Source: Oscillospiraceae bacterium (GTDB lineage: Bacteria > Bacillota > Clostridia > Oscillospirales > Ruminococcaceae). From it: a stretch of 40,504 nucleotides of DNA. Positions 7,707 through 15,967 of the stretch are shown here, one piece after another. Each line of letters begins with the position of its first letter. The stretch's first letter is position 1. Position numbers and translations under genes: made by a program. The notes under the pieces were generated by a model that had not been told where the DNA came from, did not search any database, and saw only the letters and a list, made by a program, of their open reading frames with translations. The DNA is taken from contig JALEHK010000019.1 in assembly GCA_022770625.1 (NCBI GenBank), forward strand, positions 1-40,504, read 5' to 3'.

Positions 7707-7764
7707 GTATTTGTCCGTTAAGGACAAATACGGTAGCGTCCGCGGAGCTTTGCTCCGTAGCGTT
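7707..7764 (-). repeat. Twin-hairpin element, copy 1 (nifS-thiI leader)
   Basis: On the minus strand AACGCT is followed by hairpin CGGAGC-aaa-GCTCCG (7757-7743), linker GGACGCTACC (7741-7732), then hairpin GTATTTGTCC-ttaac-GGACAAATAC (7731-7707). The same order with different stem sequences occurs at 40285-40337. It begins one base after the TATAAT of the nifS promoter. A third hairpin (ATGCTG/CAGCAT, 7690-7669) follows it before the ribosome binding site. Confidence 0.7.
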
Positions 7765-7765
7765 T

Positions 7766-7794
7766 ATTATACAACAAAATCTGCTTCTTTTCCA
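7766..7794 (-). promoter_or_regulatory. Promoter of cysteine desulfurase-thiI
   Basis: TGGAAA (7794-7789), 17-bp spacer, TATAAT (7771-7766) on the minus strand. The expected start, near 7759, is at the edge of the twin-hairpin element. Confidence 0.6.
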
Positions 7795-7827
7795 GTAGGA
7801 GAAAATGAATATTGAAAAATAATCAAA

Positions 7828-7863
7828 AAAGACCCGCAGCTTTTGTGACTGCGGGTCTTTTTC
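7828..7863 (-). terminator. Terminator after the PatB-type lyase
   Basis: AAAGACCCGCAG (7828-7839) pairs with CTGCGGGTCTTT (7849-7860) as a perfect 12-bp stem with a nine-base loop. On the minus strand the stem is followed by TTTTTTGATT, eleven bases after the stop codon of the lyase. Confidence 0.9.
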
Positions 7864-7873
7864 CTTTATTCAA

Positions 7874-9073
7874 TTATTTATTAAAAACATTCTTGTCCAG
7901 ACGATCCATCGCATCGACAACCAGACTGTGCGGAACCGCGAGATTCAGGCGGATCGCATAGGGACGGTTGAAGGGGCGGCCATCCTGCCAGATAACGCCG
8001 ACCGCGACGCCTGCCTTTAAGAGGGTATCCATATCGGTGTTATGCTCTTTGACCCACTCTTCGCAGTCCAGATAGAGCATATAGGTGCCCTGCGGCTTGG
8101 AAAGGGTGACGCCTTTGAAGTGGGTGGTGATGTAATCGTAGGCGTAGTTTACGTTGTCGGTCAGAACTTCACGCAGCTCATTAACCCATTCTTCGCCTTC
8201 CGGCTTGTAAGCGCCGATCAGCGCGTGCATACTCAGTACGTTCATCGAGTTGTAATGGCTGGTGCGGGACTGAGCGTTTACCCGGTCGCGGAGATATTTG
8301 CTGTAGATGATGTGGTAGGAACCGATAAGCCCTGCCAGGTTGAAGGTCTTGGAAGGAGCATAAACGCCGATCGTGCGCATCTTTGCGTCCTCGCTGACCG
8401 ACTGGGTCGGGATGTGCTGATAGCCGGAAAGGGTGAGGTCGCTCCAGATCTCGTCCGAGATAACAACACAGTCGTTATTCTTATAGACCTCCATCGCTTT
8501 CTCGATCTCTTCGCGGGTCCAGACACGGCCGGTGGGGTTGTGAGGGCTACAGAAGATCGCGAGGTGGATGTTGTTTTCCTTGATCTTCTTGTCCATGTCC
8601 TCATAGTTCATCCGCCATACGCCGTTTTCGTCGCGGTAGAGGTCGCTGTGGACGATCTTGCGTCCGGCATTGTTCATCGTGCCGGTAAATCCGATATAGG
8701 TAGGCGAGTGGAGCAGAACCGCTTCGCCGGGCGCAGTAAATGCCTGAATGGCGGAAGAGACACAGCCCAGTACGCCGTTTTCATATCCGATGTCGTCGGC
8801 AGTCAGACCCTTAACGCCGTTGCGGACATCCTGCCAGTGGATGATCGAGTCAAAGTATTCCTTCGTCGGACGGAAGTAGCCGAAAGCCGGGTGTTTGACG
8901 CGTTCGATGATGGCTTCCTGAATGGTGGGGACGGTGGCAAAGTTCATGTCTGCGACCCACATCGGAATGCGGGAATAACCCTCGGAAATCTCCGCACCGG
9001 GAATCGGGATGGAATCGACGGCAATCGAATCCTTGCCTGCACGATCCATGATCGTAGTAAAATCGTATTTCAT
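7874..9073 (-). CDS. PatB/MalY-type PLP-dependent C-S lyase (cystathionine beta-lyase-like aminotransferase fold)
   Basis: Members of this fold-type I family cleave cystathionine or cysteine-type substrates by beta-elimination; some act as regulatory aminotransferases. The 399-residue protein shows the family opening (MKYDFTTIMDRAGKDSIAVD, then PMWVADMNFATVP), the CSPHNPTGRVW substrate/PLP region, the ISDEIWSDL PLP aspartate and the Schiff-base lysine in APSKTFNLAGL. ATG 9073 is preferred over the in-frame ATG at 9094 because AGAAAGGGG lies eight bases before it. The gene is monocistronic, with its own promoter at 9133-9161 and terminator at 7828-7863. Family assignment is firm; whether it is a methionine-biosynthetic beta-lyase or another C-S lyase cannot be told from sequence alone. 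Confidence 0.88.
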   Translation of the reverse strand: MKYDFTTIMDRAGKDSIAVDSIPIPGAEISEGYSRIPMWVADMNFATVPTIQEAIIERVKHPAFGYFRPTKEYFDSIIHWQDVRNGVKGLTADDIGYENGVLGCVSSAIQAFTAPGEAVLLHSPTYIGFTGTMNNAGRKIVHSDLYRDENGVWRMNYEDMDKKIKENNIHLAIFCSPHNPTGRVWTREEIEKAMEVYKNNDCVVISDEIWSDLTLSGYQHIPTQSVSEDAKMRTIGVYAPSKTFNLAGLIGSYHIIYSKYLRDRVNAQSRTSHYNSMNVLSMHALIGAYKPEGEEWVNELREVLTDNVNYAYDYITTHFKGVTLSKPQGTYMLYLDCEEWVKEHNTDMDTLLKAGVAVGVIWQDGRPFNRPYAIRLNLAVPHSLVVDAMDRLDKNVFNK

Positions 9074-9132
9074 GATAGAAACCCCTTTCTCCATTCGGAC
9101 GCCTTTTTTCGGGCGCCGTTTTTGATAGTCTT

Positions 9133-9161
9133 ATCTTAACACAAACAAAATGGCTTTTCAA
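9133..9161 (-). promoter_or_regulatory. Promoter of the PatB-type lyase
   Basis: TTGAAA (9161-9156), 17-bp spacer, TAAGAT (9138-9133) on the minus strand, about 60 bases before the start codon. Confidence 0.55.
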
Positions 9162-9331
9162 CCAATTTTCATGTGAAGAATGAAAAATGAAGGAATAAAG
9201 ATGAAGATTTGAGAAAACGATGTTTGCTTTTGACTTGCCGGTCGGAGCGAACGCCCTTTTCAAGCGTCCTCTGCGGGGTTTGAAAACCGTCAAAACTCTC
9301 GCGTTAGCGCCCAATCCACTCCTGAGACAGT

Positions 9332-9420
9332 CAGGAAAGTTTAGGTCAAGTCCATTTGATTTTCTTTGTTGAATTTGCGCAGCAAATTCGTAATGCCAGC
9401 TTGTCTGGCAGAAAGGCTTG
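9332..9420 (-). repeat. Interspersed hairpin repeat, copy A
   Basis: On the minus strand: AAGCCTTTC, hairpin TGCCAG-acaag-CTGGCA (9410-9394), TTAC, hairpin GAATTTGC-tgc-GCAAATTC (9389-9371), then the 24-base end at 9355-9332. It is nearly identical to copy B at 23720-23812; the terminal inverted repeat is imperfect here. Confidence 0.85.
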
Positions 9421-9670
9421 CAGGATTCAAAAGGACAGCGTCCTTTGCCTGCACCCTCCGCCGATATTCACTCTTTTTCACAGCTTCAAAAATGTTCCCG
9501 TCTGCGTTGTTCCGCAAAGCGGAACCCAAAATATTGTCCTAAACCAAAAGGCGTGTTCCTGATATCGCCGCATAAAAAATTCACACCTCCCTCACAACTT
9601 TTCCTTTCCTGTCTGCTTTTTCTGCCTTATAATAATAGAAAGATATGTCAAAAAAGAGAGGCTATATAGA

Positions 9671-12076
9671 ATGAATGTCCAATTCTCCCCGGAGGAACGG
9701 GGGCTTTCTTCCGCCGAGGTGCAGCAGAAGATCGAAGCGGGAAAGGTAAACCGCACCGATATTTCCACCGGAAAGACGGTCAAGGAGATCGTCCGCTCCA
9801 ACCTGCTGACCTACTTTAACCTGATTTTTCTGATTATCACGATCCTTTTGTGCGTCGTCGGCTCCTTCCGCAACCTGACCTTTCTCCCGGTCATCATCGG
9901 CAACACCCTGATCGGGATTGTTCAGGAGGTGCGCGCGAAAAAGGTCTTGGATAAAATGAACCTCCTAAACGCCCCCCACGCGCAGGTCATCCGCGACGGA
10001 AAAGAGTCCCGGATTCTTTCGGAAGAACTGGTCGAAGGGGATACGGTGGTGCTGTCGGCGGGAGATCAGATCTGCGCCGACGCGCAGGTTCTCTCCGGAA
10101 GTATTCAGGTCAATGAATCGCTCCTGACCGGCGAAGCCGACGAGGTCGGGAAAGAGGCGGGAAGCGAGCTTTTGTCGGGCAGCTTTGTCGTATCGGGAAC
10201 CTGCCGCGCGGTGCTGACCCATGTCGGCGCGGACTCCTATATCTCCCGCCTGACCGAAGAGGCCAAGGTGATGGGAGACGGCGAGCAGTCGGAAATGATC
10301 CGCTCGATCAACCAGATCGTTAAGTGGATGGGGATTGCCGTTATCCCGATCGGAATCATTCTTTTTGTTCAGAGCTTTTTCTTCAACGATGAACCTTTCC
10401 GTAAAAGCATCGTCTCGATGGTCGCGGCCGTGATCGGTATGATCCCCGAAGGGCTTTACCTGCTGACAACGGCGGCGCTTGCCCTTTCGACCATCCGCCT
10501 TGCCCGGAGAAAAGTCCTGCTCCACGATATGAAGAGCGTTGAAACCCTTGCAAGGGTCGATGTCCTCTGCGTCGATAAGACCGGAACGATCACCGAGCCG
10601 GAGATGAAGGTGGACTTGGTCGTGCCGGTACAGATAGACGGGAAGGACGCGCTGTCCGAAAAAGAACTGACCGCGCTTCTCAGCGCTTATGTCCGCGCCT
10701 CCTCCGACAACAACGCGACGATGAAAGCCCTCTCCGCCTATGTTCAGTCTCTTCCCGTCTCGGAAAAAGGCCATGCGAAAAAGGCGGACGCCGTTTATCC
10801 CTTCTCCTCTTCCGTTAAATACGGCGGTGTCGCCTTTGACGGAAAGACCTGTCTGCTTGGCGCGCCGGAGTTTATCCTCCGGGAGGACTTTGAAACCGTT
10901 TCTTCCCAGACCGCTCCCTTCACCGAAAAGGGAAGCCGTGTGCTGCTGCTCGCAGAATATGAAGGAAAGGATCTTTCGGGCGGCCTGACCGAAAAGGCGC
11001 GTCCTTTAGGCCTCATCATCCTCCAGAACCCGATCCGTGAAAACGCGGCGGAAACCTTCTCCTATTTCCGGGAGCAGGGCGTCGGGGTCAAGGTTATCTC
11101 CGGCGACAATCCGGAAACCGTTTCGAAGATCGCCCAGCAGGCCGGGATCGAAAATGCGGAAAGCTATATCGATGCGTCTTTCCTGGATTCAGACGAAGAA
11201 GTGGAGAAAGCCGCCGGTGAATATACCGTTTTCGGACGGGTCACCCCCGCCAGAAAACAGCAGCTTGTCCGGGCACTTCAGGCTCAGGGACATACCGTTG
11301 CGATGACCGGAGACGGCGTCAACGATATTCTCGCGATGAAGGATGCCGATTGCAGCGTTGCGATGGCATCGGGAAGCGAAGCGGCGGCACAGGCGGCGCA
11401 GGTCGTTTTGCTCGACTCAGATTTTGCCCATATGCCCAGTGTCGTTCTGGAAGGGAGACGGGTCGTCAACAACGTTCAGCGTTCGGCGAGCCTTTTCCTT
11501 GTCAAGAATATTTTTTCGCTTCTTCTTTCGGTCTTTTCGGCGGTGTTCATGCTGACCTATCCGTTGGAACCGGCTCAGATTTCCCTCATCAGTATGTTTA
11601 CGATCGGCATTCCCGGCTTCCTGCTTGCGCTTGAGCCGAACGGCGAACGGATCAAAGGAAACTTCCTGCGCGGAGTTCTTTTCCGTTCTCTTCCCGCTGG
11701 AATCACCGATCTGCTTGCGGTCGGCGCACTGGTCGTATGCGGAAACGTTTTCTCGATCCCGTCCTCTGCGATCGCGACCGCTTCGACGATGCTTTTGTCG
11801 GTCGTCGGTTTTATGATCCTGATTAAGATCAGCCACCCCTTTACCAAGACTAAATGGGCGATCCTTATTTTCAATATTGCCGGGCTGATCTTCTGCGGAA
11901 TTTTCCTGCATCAGCTGTTTGCGATGAGCGAGATGTCGAGCATCTGCGTCCTTTTGATGATCGTGTTCGCCTTTGCCGCAGAATCCGTTTTCCGGTATCT
12001 GACGCTTTTGGTCGAATGGATCGACCGGATACGTGAAAAACGTCTGCATAAAAAAGAAGAAAAATCGCTCCGATAA
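9671..12076 (+). CDS. P-type ATPase, CtpE-like cation transporter
   Basis: An 801-residue P-type ATPase that would couple ATP hydrolysis to cation movement across the membrane. Order: short cytoplasmic N-terminus, two membrane helices (~43-80), actuator domain with LLTGEAD (TGE motif), helix pair containing PEGL (259-262), phosphorylation site DKTGT with D302, nucleotide domain, hinge TGDGVND (546-552), and six C-terminal helices. There is no N-terminal heavy-metal domain and no CPC motif. PEGL in helix 4 and the overall layout match the CtpE group, for which calcium uptake has been shown in mycobacteria; the cation here is inferred only. It is monocistronic with a strong terminator 19 bases downstream. 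The ribosome binding site (AGAGAGG) is weaker and further away than in neighbouring genes. Confidence 0.88.
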   Translation: MNVQFSPEERGLSSAEVQQKIEAGKVNRTDISTGKTVKEIVRSNLLTYFNLIFLIITILLCVVGSFRNLTFLPVIIGNTLIGIVQEVRAKKVLDKMNLLNAPHAQVIRDGKESRILSEELVEGDTVVLSAGDQICADAQVLSGSIQVNESLLTGEADEVGKEAGSELLSGSFVVSGTCRAVLTHVGADSYISRLTEEAKVMGDGEQSEMIRSINQIVKWMGIAVIPIGIILFVQSFFFNDEPFRKSIVSMVAAVIGMIPEGLYLLTTAALALSTIRLARRKVLLHDMKSVETLARVDVLCVDKTGTITEPEMKVDLVVPVQIDGKDALSEKELTALLSAYVRASSDNNATMKALSAYVQSLPVSEKGHAKKADAVYPFSSSVKYGGVAFDGKTCLLGAPEFILREDFETVSSQTAPFTEKGSRVLLLAEYEGKDLSGGLTEKARPLGLIILQNPIRENAAETFSYFREQGVGVKVISGDNPETVSKIAQQAGIENAESYIDASFLDSDEEVEKAAGEYTVFGRVTPARKQQLVRALQAQGHTVAMTGDGVNDILAMKDADCSVAMASGSEAAAQAAQVVLLDSDFAHMPSVVLEGRRVVNNVQRSASLFLVKNIFSLLLSVFSAVFMLTYPLEPAQISLISMFTIGIPGFLLALEPNGERIKGNFLRGVLFRSLPAGITDLLAVGALVVCGNVFSIPSSAIATASTMLLSVVGFMILIKISHPFTKTKWAILIFNIAGLIFCGIFLHQLFAMSEMSSICVLLMIVFAFAAESVFRYLTLLVEWIDRIREKRLHKKEEKSLR

Positions 12077-12094
12077 AAAGTACAGCGAAAGAGT

Positions 12095-12133
12095 ACAGCC
12101 CGGATTTCTATCCCCGGAAATCCGGGCTGTTTG
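12095..12133 (+). terminator. Terminator after the P-type ATPase
   Basis: ACAGCCCGGATTTC (12095-12108) pairs perfectly with GAAATCCGGGCTGT (12117-12130), 14 bp with an eight-base loop, followed by TTGTATATTTTT. Confidence 0.88.
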
Positions 12134-12163
12134 TATATTTTTGTCTGAATATCCGACTTTATA

Positions 12164-12192
12164 TTTACTTTTTTCATTCAATCATGTACAAT
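12164..12192 (+). promoter_or_regulatory. Promoter of the S9 peptidase
   Basis: TTTACT (12164-12169), 17-bp spacer, TACAAT (12187-12192), giving a ~28-base leader before the GTG start. Confidence 0.6.
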
Positions 12193-12227
12193 AAAGGAAA
12201 AAGAAAAAAGCGAAAGGGGTCATACCT

Positions 12228-14246
12228 GTGGAATCGATCAATATTCGCGATATTCTCGGCTATCGTTTTCTCTCCGGTGTTCAGTATTCGCCGGACGGAA
12301 ACCGCGCCGCTTTTGTCGCAGCGCAATCTAATGAAGAAGATAACTGCTATGAACGGAGACTGTGGCTGTACGAATGCGCGGACAGCTCTCTTCATCAGCT
12401 GACGGATATCGGAAAGGAAGATAGCTTTGTCTGGGAGGACGATACCCATATCCTTTTCCCGGCGGTTCGCTCCTCATCTGAAAAAAAGCGCGCCTCTTCC
12501 GGTGAAAAATTTACTCCGTACTACCGGCTCTGCGTCAGCTGCGGCGGGGAAGCACTTTCGGCTTTTACCCTTCCTTTCGCCGCCGGACAGATGAAAAAGC
12601 TCTCGGACGGTCTTTGGGCGGTAGCTGGTACGGTTGACTGCGCGGTTCCCGATTATTACGCGATGGATAAGGAAGGCCGTGAAAAGGCCGATCAGGCGCA
12701 AAAAGATGAAAAAGACTATGAAGTTTTTACCGAGACTCCCTTCTGGGCAAACGGCGGCGGCGTGACCTCCGGAATGCGCACCGGCCTGTTCCTGTACGAC
12801 GAAAAGACGAATACCTGCCGGAGAATGACCGAGCCGGGCTTTGATCTGGACAGCTTTGAGCTTTTTAACGGACGGCTGTACATCATGGGCGAAACGGAGA
12901 ATACTCCCGGCATCCGCGACCACTTTTCCCTTTACGAATTGACTTTTTCGGATGGGATCGAAAAGGCAGAGCTTCGTAAGATCCGCGCCTATGAGCATTT
13001 TTATGGTCAGAGTCTGGTTCCGGCGGGAGATACGCTTTTACTGGTCGCTTCCGAAGGAAAACGGCACGGCCTGAACGAAAACAGCTGGTTCTACCGTGTT
13101 TCGACCGAGGACGGGAGCTTAAGCGTCCTGCGCGCCGAGGAGTACAGCTGTTACTCGAGCGTCGGAAGCGACTGCCGTCTCGGCGGCGGAGCGCAGATGG
13201 CCGCTTCGGGCAATACCCTTTATCATCTGACAACCCGTGAAGGAAACTCCTGCCTGTATGCGCTGACGCCCGACGGAGAGGATCGTCCGATCGTCGTTAA
13301 GGACGGAAGCATCGACCTGCTGGCGGTTTCCGATCATCATAAAAAAGCGCTGATCGTCGCTATGTATGATATGAAGCTTCAGGAGCTTTATGAAGCCGAT
13401 CTCGACTCCGGCGATCTCAGACAGCTTTCCCACTTTAACGATTCTGCGCTCGAAGGGAAATATGTCGCTTCTCCGATCCCGCTTCAGATCGAAAGCGAAG
13501 GCCTGCCGATCGGCGGCTGGGTTCTGCTTCCCAAGGACTACGATCCGAGCAAAAAATATCCCGCCGTTCTCGATATTCACGGCGGCCCGAAAACCGTGTA
13601 CGGCTCTGTCTTTTATCACGAGATGCAGGTCTGGGCGGGGATGGGCTACTTCGTTTTCTTCTGCAATCCCAAAGGAAGCGATGGCCGCGACAACCTCTTT
13701 ATGGACATCCGCGGTCATTACGGCGAGACCGATTATAAAAACCTGATGGACTTTACTGACGCCGTTCTGGCGCGGTATCCCGCGATCGATCAGACTAGAG
13801 TCTGCGAGACCGGCGGAAGCTACGGCGGCTTCATGACCAACTGGATCATCGGCCATACCGATCGGTTTGTCTGCGCCGCTTCTCAGCGCTCGATCGCCAA
13901 CTGGCTGAGCTTTTACGGCGTGTCGGATATCGGCGTGACGTTCGGCTCCGATCAGTGCGGTGCCGACCCCTTCGATTCTCCCGAAAAGATGTGGGAGCAG
14001 TCGCCGATGCGCTATGCCGCAAACGTCTCGACCCCGACGCTCTTTATCCATTCGGACGAGGATTACCGCTGCCCGATGGCTGAGGGACTCCAGATGTATA
14101 CAAGCATCGCTTCCCGCGGTATTCCTTCCCGGCTCGTCCTTTTCCACGGCGAAAACCATGAGCTTTCCCGCTCTGGAAAACCGAAACACCGTTTAAGACG
14201 GCTTGAAGAAATCACCGGCTGGTTTGAAAAATACGCTAAAAAGTAA
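12228..14246 (+). CDS. S9 family serine peptidase (acylaminoacyl peptidase/prolyl oligopeptidase type)
   Basis: A 672-residue peptidase likely acting on short peptides in the cytoplasm, since no signal peptide is present. Residues 1-~400 have the beta-propeller-like repeats of the family (SPDGNRAAFV, WEDDTHILF), and the C-terminal alpha/beta hydrolase carries the triad: S531 in GGSYGGF, D612 in DEDYRCP and H644 in GENHEL. PAVLDIHGGP is the family oxyanion-side motif. The start is GTG (12228) with GAAAGGGG eight bases upstream; no closer ATG exists in frame. It has its own promoter and a shared convergent terminator with mscL. Substrate range cannot be read from sequence. Confidence 0.92.
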   Translation: MESINIRDILGYRFLSGVQYSPDGNRAAFVAAQSNEEDNCYERRLWLYECADSSLHQLTDIGKEDSFVWEDDTHILFPAVRSSSEKKRASSGEKFTPYYRLCVSCGGEALSAFTLPFAAGQMKKLSDGLWAVAGTVDCAVPDYYAMDKEGREKADQAQKDEKDYEVFTETPFWANGGGVTSGMRTGLFLYDEKTNTCRRMTEPGFDLDSFELFNGRLYIMGETENTPGIRDHFSLYELTFSDGIEKAELRKIRAYEHFYGQSLVPAGDTLLLVASEGKRHGLNENSWFYRVSTEDGSLSVLRAEEYSCYSSVGSDCRLGGGAQMAASGNTLYHLTTREGNSCLYALTPDGEDRPIVVKDGSIDLLAVSDHHKKALIVAMYDMKLQELYEADLDSGDLRQLSHFNDSALEGKYVASPIPLQIESEGLPIGGWVLLPKDYDPSKKYPAVLDIHGGPKTVYGSVFYHEMQVWAGMGYFVFFCNPKGSDGRDNLFMDIRGHYGETDYKNLMDFTDAVLARYPAIDQTRVCETGGSYGGFMTNWIIGHTDRFVCAASQRSIANWLSFYGVSDIGVTFGSDQCGADPFDSPEKMWEQSPMRYAANVSTPTLFIHSDEDYRCPMAEGLQMYTSIASRGIPSRLVLFHGENHELSRSGKPKHRLRRLEEITGWFEKYAKK

Positions 14247-14251
14247 AGCTA

Positions 14252-14289
14252 AAACCGCCCTGTCTCCTTTTTCGGAGGCAGGGCGGTTT
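14252..14289. terminator. Bidirectional terminator between S9 peptidase and mscL
   Basis: AAACCGCCCTG (14252-14262) pairs with CAGGGCGGTTT (14279-14289); the stem extends partly through CTCC/GGAG. A-rich and T-rich flanks suit termination in both directions between the convergent genes. Confidence 0.8.
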
Positions 14290-14299
14290 GTCTTGTGAT

Positions 14300-14758
14300 T
14301 TACGCTTCTTTTTCAGGATCAACATCCAAAAGGCTGGTGCAGTTGGGGCAGCGCTTGGCTTCGATCGGAATGTCCGAGCAGCAGAAGGGACATTTCTTGG
14401 TGGTGGGAGCGGGTTTGGGTGCCGGCTCTTCGTGGTGGAGTTTGTTTAAGCCCTTGACAATGAGGAAAACAACAAACGCCATCAGCAGGAAGTTAATGAC
14501 TCCCGAAACAAAGGTGCCGATGTTGACCGTAGCCACACCGGCTTCCTGCGCGGCGGCGAGGGTTGCATATTTCTGGCCGTCCAGAGCGATGAACCAGTTG
14601 GTGAAATCCAGCCGGCCGACCACAAGGCTTAAAACCGGCATGAAAATATCGTTGACCAGCGAGTTGACCAGTGAATTGAACGCGCCGCCGATGATAACGC
14701 CGACAGCAAGATCGATCATGTTGCCCTTGAGCGCGAATTTCTTGAATTCTTTCCACAT
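14300..14758 (-). CDS. mscL: MscL, large-conductance mechanosensitive channel with C-terminal zinc ribbon
   Basis: MscL opens under membrane tension during osmotic downshock. The 152-residue protein begins [28 protein letters not shown], the amphipathic S1 helix and first membrane helix, with the second helix at ~84-103 ([19 protein letters not shown]). Residues 123-140 form a CPFC...CPNC zinc-ribbon-like tail (C123, C126, C137, C140), which replaces the usual charged C-terminal bundle; such tails occur in MscL of many Clostridia. Escherichia coli MscL has 136 residues. ATG 14758 is preceded by GAAAGGATG. It is transcribed alone from the promoter 14812-14840. Confidence 0.95.
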   Translation of the reverse strand: MWKEFKKFALKGNMIDLAVGVIIGGAFNSLVNSLVNDIFMPVLSLVVGRLDFTNWFIALDGQKYATLAAAQEAGVATVNIGTFVSGVINFLLMAFVVFLIVKGLNKLHHEEPAPKPAPTTKKCPFCCSDIPIEAKRCPNCTSLLDVDPEKEA

Positions 14759-14811
14759 TTCTGATACGCATCCTTTCGGTACCGGGAAGTACCATTTGTA
14801 TTTATGGTATC

Positions 14812-14840
14812 AGTATACAATAGCGCGCGCCCTTTGTCCA
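14812..14840 (-). promoter_or_regulatory. Promoter of mscL
   Basis: TGGACA (14840-14835), 17-bp spacer, TATACT (14817-14812) on the minus strand. The -10 lies in TTGTATACTGATACC (14820-14806), a 15-base string that recurs exactly at 40269-40283. Confidence 0.6.
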
Positions 14841-14859
14841 GTGATCGGGTCAATTTTCG

Positions 14860-15051
14860 TCATCTTTTTTTGAGCGGGGAAAGTTCCCTGTACTGCCGGA
14901 GAAGTTCGGCGGAAAGGGCGTTATGTATCCGGAGAAAATCCCGCTTTTTCCGGTTTTCCTCTGTCTGCAAAAGACGTCTGGCCGCCCATTTGGGACAGCT
15001 CTTGTGGCATCCGTCGGTAAATACGGGGCAATTATTCTGGCAAGGAAGCAT
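14860..15051 (-). CDS. Small Cys-motif protein of unknown function (63 residues)
   Basis: No function is recognised. The product has an N-terminal double CX3C motif (C4, C8, C15, C19: PCQNNCP and DGCHKSCPKW) followed by a basic, helical tail rich in Arg, Lys and Glu. The spacing suggests a small zinc-binding unit. Proteins of this pattern recur as hypothetical proteins in Clostridia, often near phage or regulatory genes; I know no experimental role. ATG 15051 is chosen because AAGGAGAG lies seven bases upstream, and a longer frame to 15165 lacks a ribosome binding site. It lies between mscL and the divergent TetR gene. A TATACT near 15085 is a possible -10 without a clear -35. Confidence 0.72.
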   Translation of the reverse strand: MLPCQNNCPVFTDGCHKSCPKWAARRLLQTEENRKKRDFLRIHNALSAELLRQYRELSPLKKR

Positions 15052-15210
15052 AAAGATCTCTCCTTCTCGCGTTTTGACTGTTACCAGTATACTGCGCCGC
15101 GTGTGTAGATTCTGTCGGTTTGGTGTCTGAAGTAAATGTAAATTTTTCATATAGCCGGTCTGCACAGGTGAATATTCTCATATATTTCCGCGTAAAAACG
15201 GAGTTTTCGC

Positions 15211-15239
15211 TTGCAGGAAAAAATTTTTTTTGCTATAAT
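15211..15239 (+). promoter_or_regulatory. Promoter of the TetR-type regulator
   Basis: TTGCAG (15211-15216), 17-bp spacer, TATAAT (15234-15239). The leader contains hairpin CCGCAG/CTGCGG (about 15277-15298) immediately before the GGGGAGGG ribosome binding site. Confidence 0.7.
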
Positions 15240-15317
15240 AAGGTCAAAATGCGAGAAATGTAGGAAATGGTTAAGCCGCAGGGCTTCCGTCTGCGGCCCG
15301 ATAGGGGAGGGAAACCA

Positions 15318-15881
15318 ATGTCCCAGCTTACCAAAAAAGCGATCAAGGCTTCTTTTGTTCATCTGCTGAATGAACGTCCGTTGGATAAGATCACCGTCAA
15401 GGATATTGTTGAGGACTGCGGGATCAACCGCAACACCTTCTATTACTATTATCAGGACATCTACGCGCTTCTGGAAGAGGTCTTTATTGATGAGACGCAG
15501 CAGGCGCTCTCGGCGGATTTTGAGATTCAGTCCTGGCAGGAAGGCGTTTACCGAACGACCAATTTTGCCATGAAGAACAAGCGGATGATCTTCCACGTCT
15601 ATAACTCCCGGAGCCGTGAAGAACTGGAGCAGTATCTGAGCAAAACGATCGGCTGGGTCGTCGGAAAGTACATCCAGACGCAGACGCAGGGACTCCATGT
15701 TTCCCAGTCGGACATCGACCTTATTACCCTTTTCTATCAGCATGCGATCAAAGGTCTGCTCCTTGATTGGGTCGGAAAGGGAATGAAGGAAGAGCCCAAA
15801 GATTATCTCGACCGGCTGGGCGTTCTCTTTGACGGGAATATCCGGATGATCCTTGAGCGCGCCGAGAAAAATCCCGCTTAA
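15318..15881 (+). CDS. TetR/AcrR-family transcriptional regulator
   Basis: A 187-residue one-domain-plus-ligand-domain regulator. The N-terminal helix-turn-helix is clear: TKKAIKASFVHLLNERPLDKITVKDIVEDCGINRNTFYYYYQDIYALLEEVF. The remaining ~130 residues are the helical ligand/dimer domain with no recognisable ligand signature. ATG 15318 is preferred to an upstream in-frame ATG at 15267 because GGGGAGGG lies directly before it and the family motif starts at once. It is separated by a terminator from the HdeD-MMPL-YhgE-like operon, whose promoter carries an 8+8-bp palindrome; repression of that export operon is the natural reading. It was not seen to carry the same palindrome in its own promoter, so autoregulation is not supported. 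Confidence 0.9.
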   Translation: MSQLTKKAIKASFVHLLNERPLDKITVKDIVEDCGINRNTFYYYYQDIYALLEEVFIDETQQALSADFEIQSWQEGVYRTTNFAMKNKRMIFHVYNSRSREELEQYLSKTIGWVVGKYIQTQTQGLHVSQSDIDLITLFYQHAIKGLLLDWVGKGMKEEPKDYLDRLGVLFDGNIRMILERAEKNPA

Positions 15882-15932
15882 AATAAAAAATCAGACAAAA
15901 CGGCCTCCGTGCCTGAAAATCAGACAGTCAAA

Positions 15933-15967
15933 GCCCCGTGCGAAAAGTTTGCGCACGGGGTTTTTTC
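15933..15967 (+). terminator. Terminator after the TetR-type gene
   Basis: CCCCGTGCG (15934-15942) pairs with CGCACGGGG (15952-15960), followed by TTTTTTC. Confidence 0.88.

Larger units (their letters stand above)
9074..9670. other. Intergenic region between divergent lyase and ATPase genes
   Basis: It holds the lyase promoter, repeat copy A (9332-9420), flanking material (about 9233-9331 and 9421-9535) that looks like a longer version of the same repeat, a TTCCGC-aaa-GCGGAA hairpin near 9511-9525, and a TATAAT at 9628-9633 that may serve the ATPase without a good -35. Short open frames here run through the repeat and contain LLNPASLS, a string I associate with spurious proteins annotated from such repeats; I do not call them as genes. 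Confidence 0.6.

Noticed and set aside
9341-9529. Minus-strand 62-residue frame containing LLNPASLS, and the plus-strand frames across it
   Set aside because: It runs through the interspersed repeat and its hairpins; this type of frame is a typical mis-annotation.
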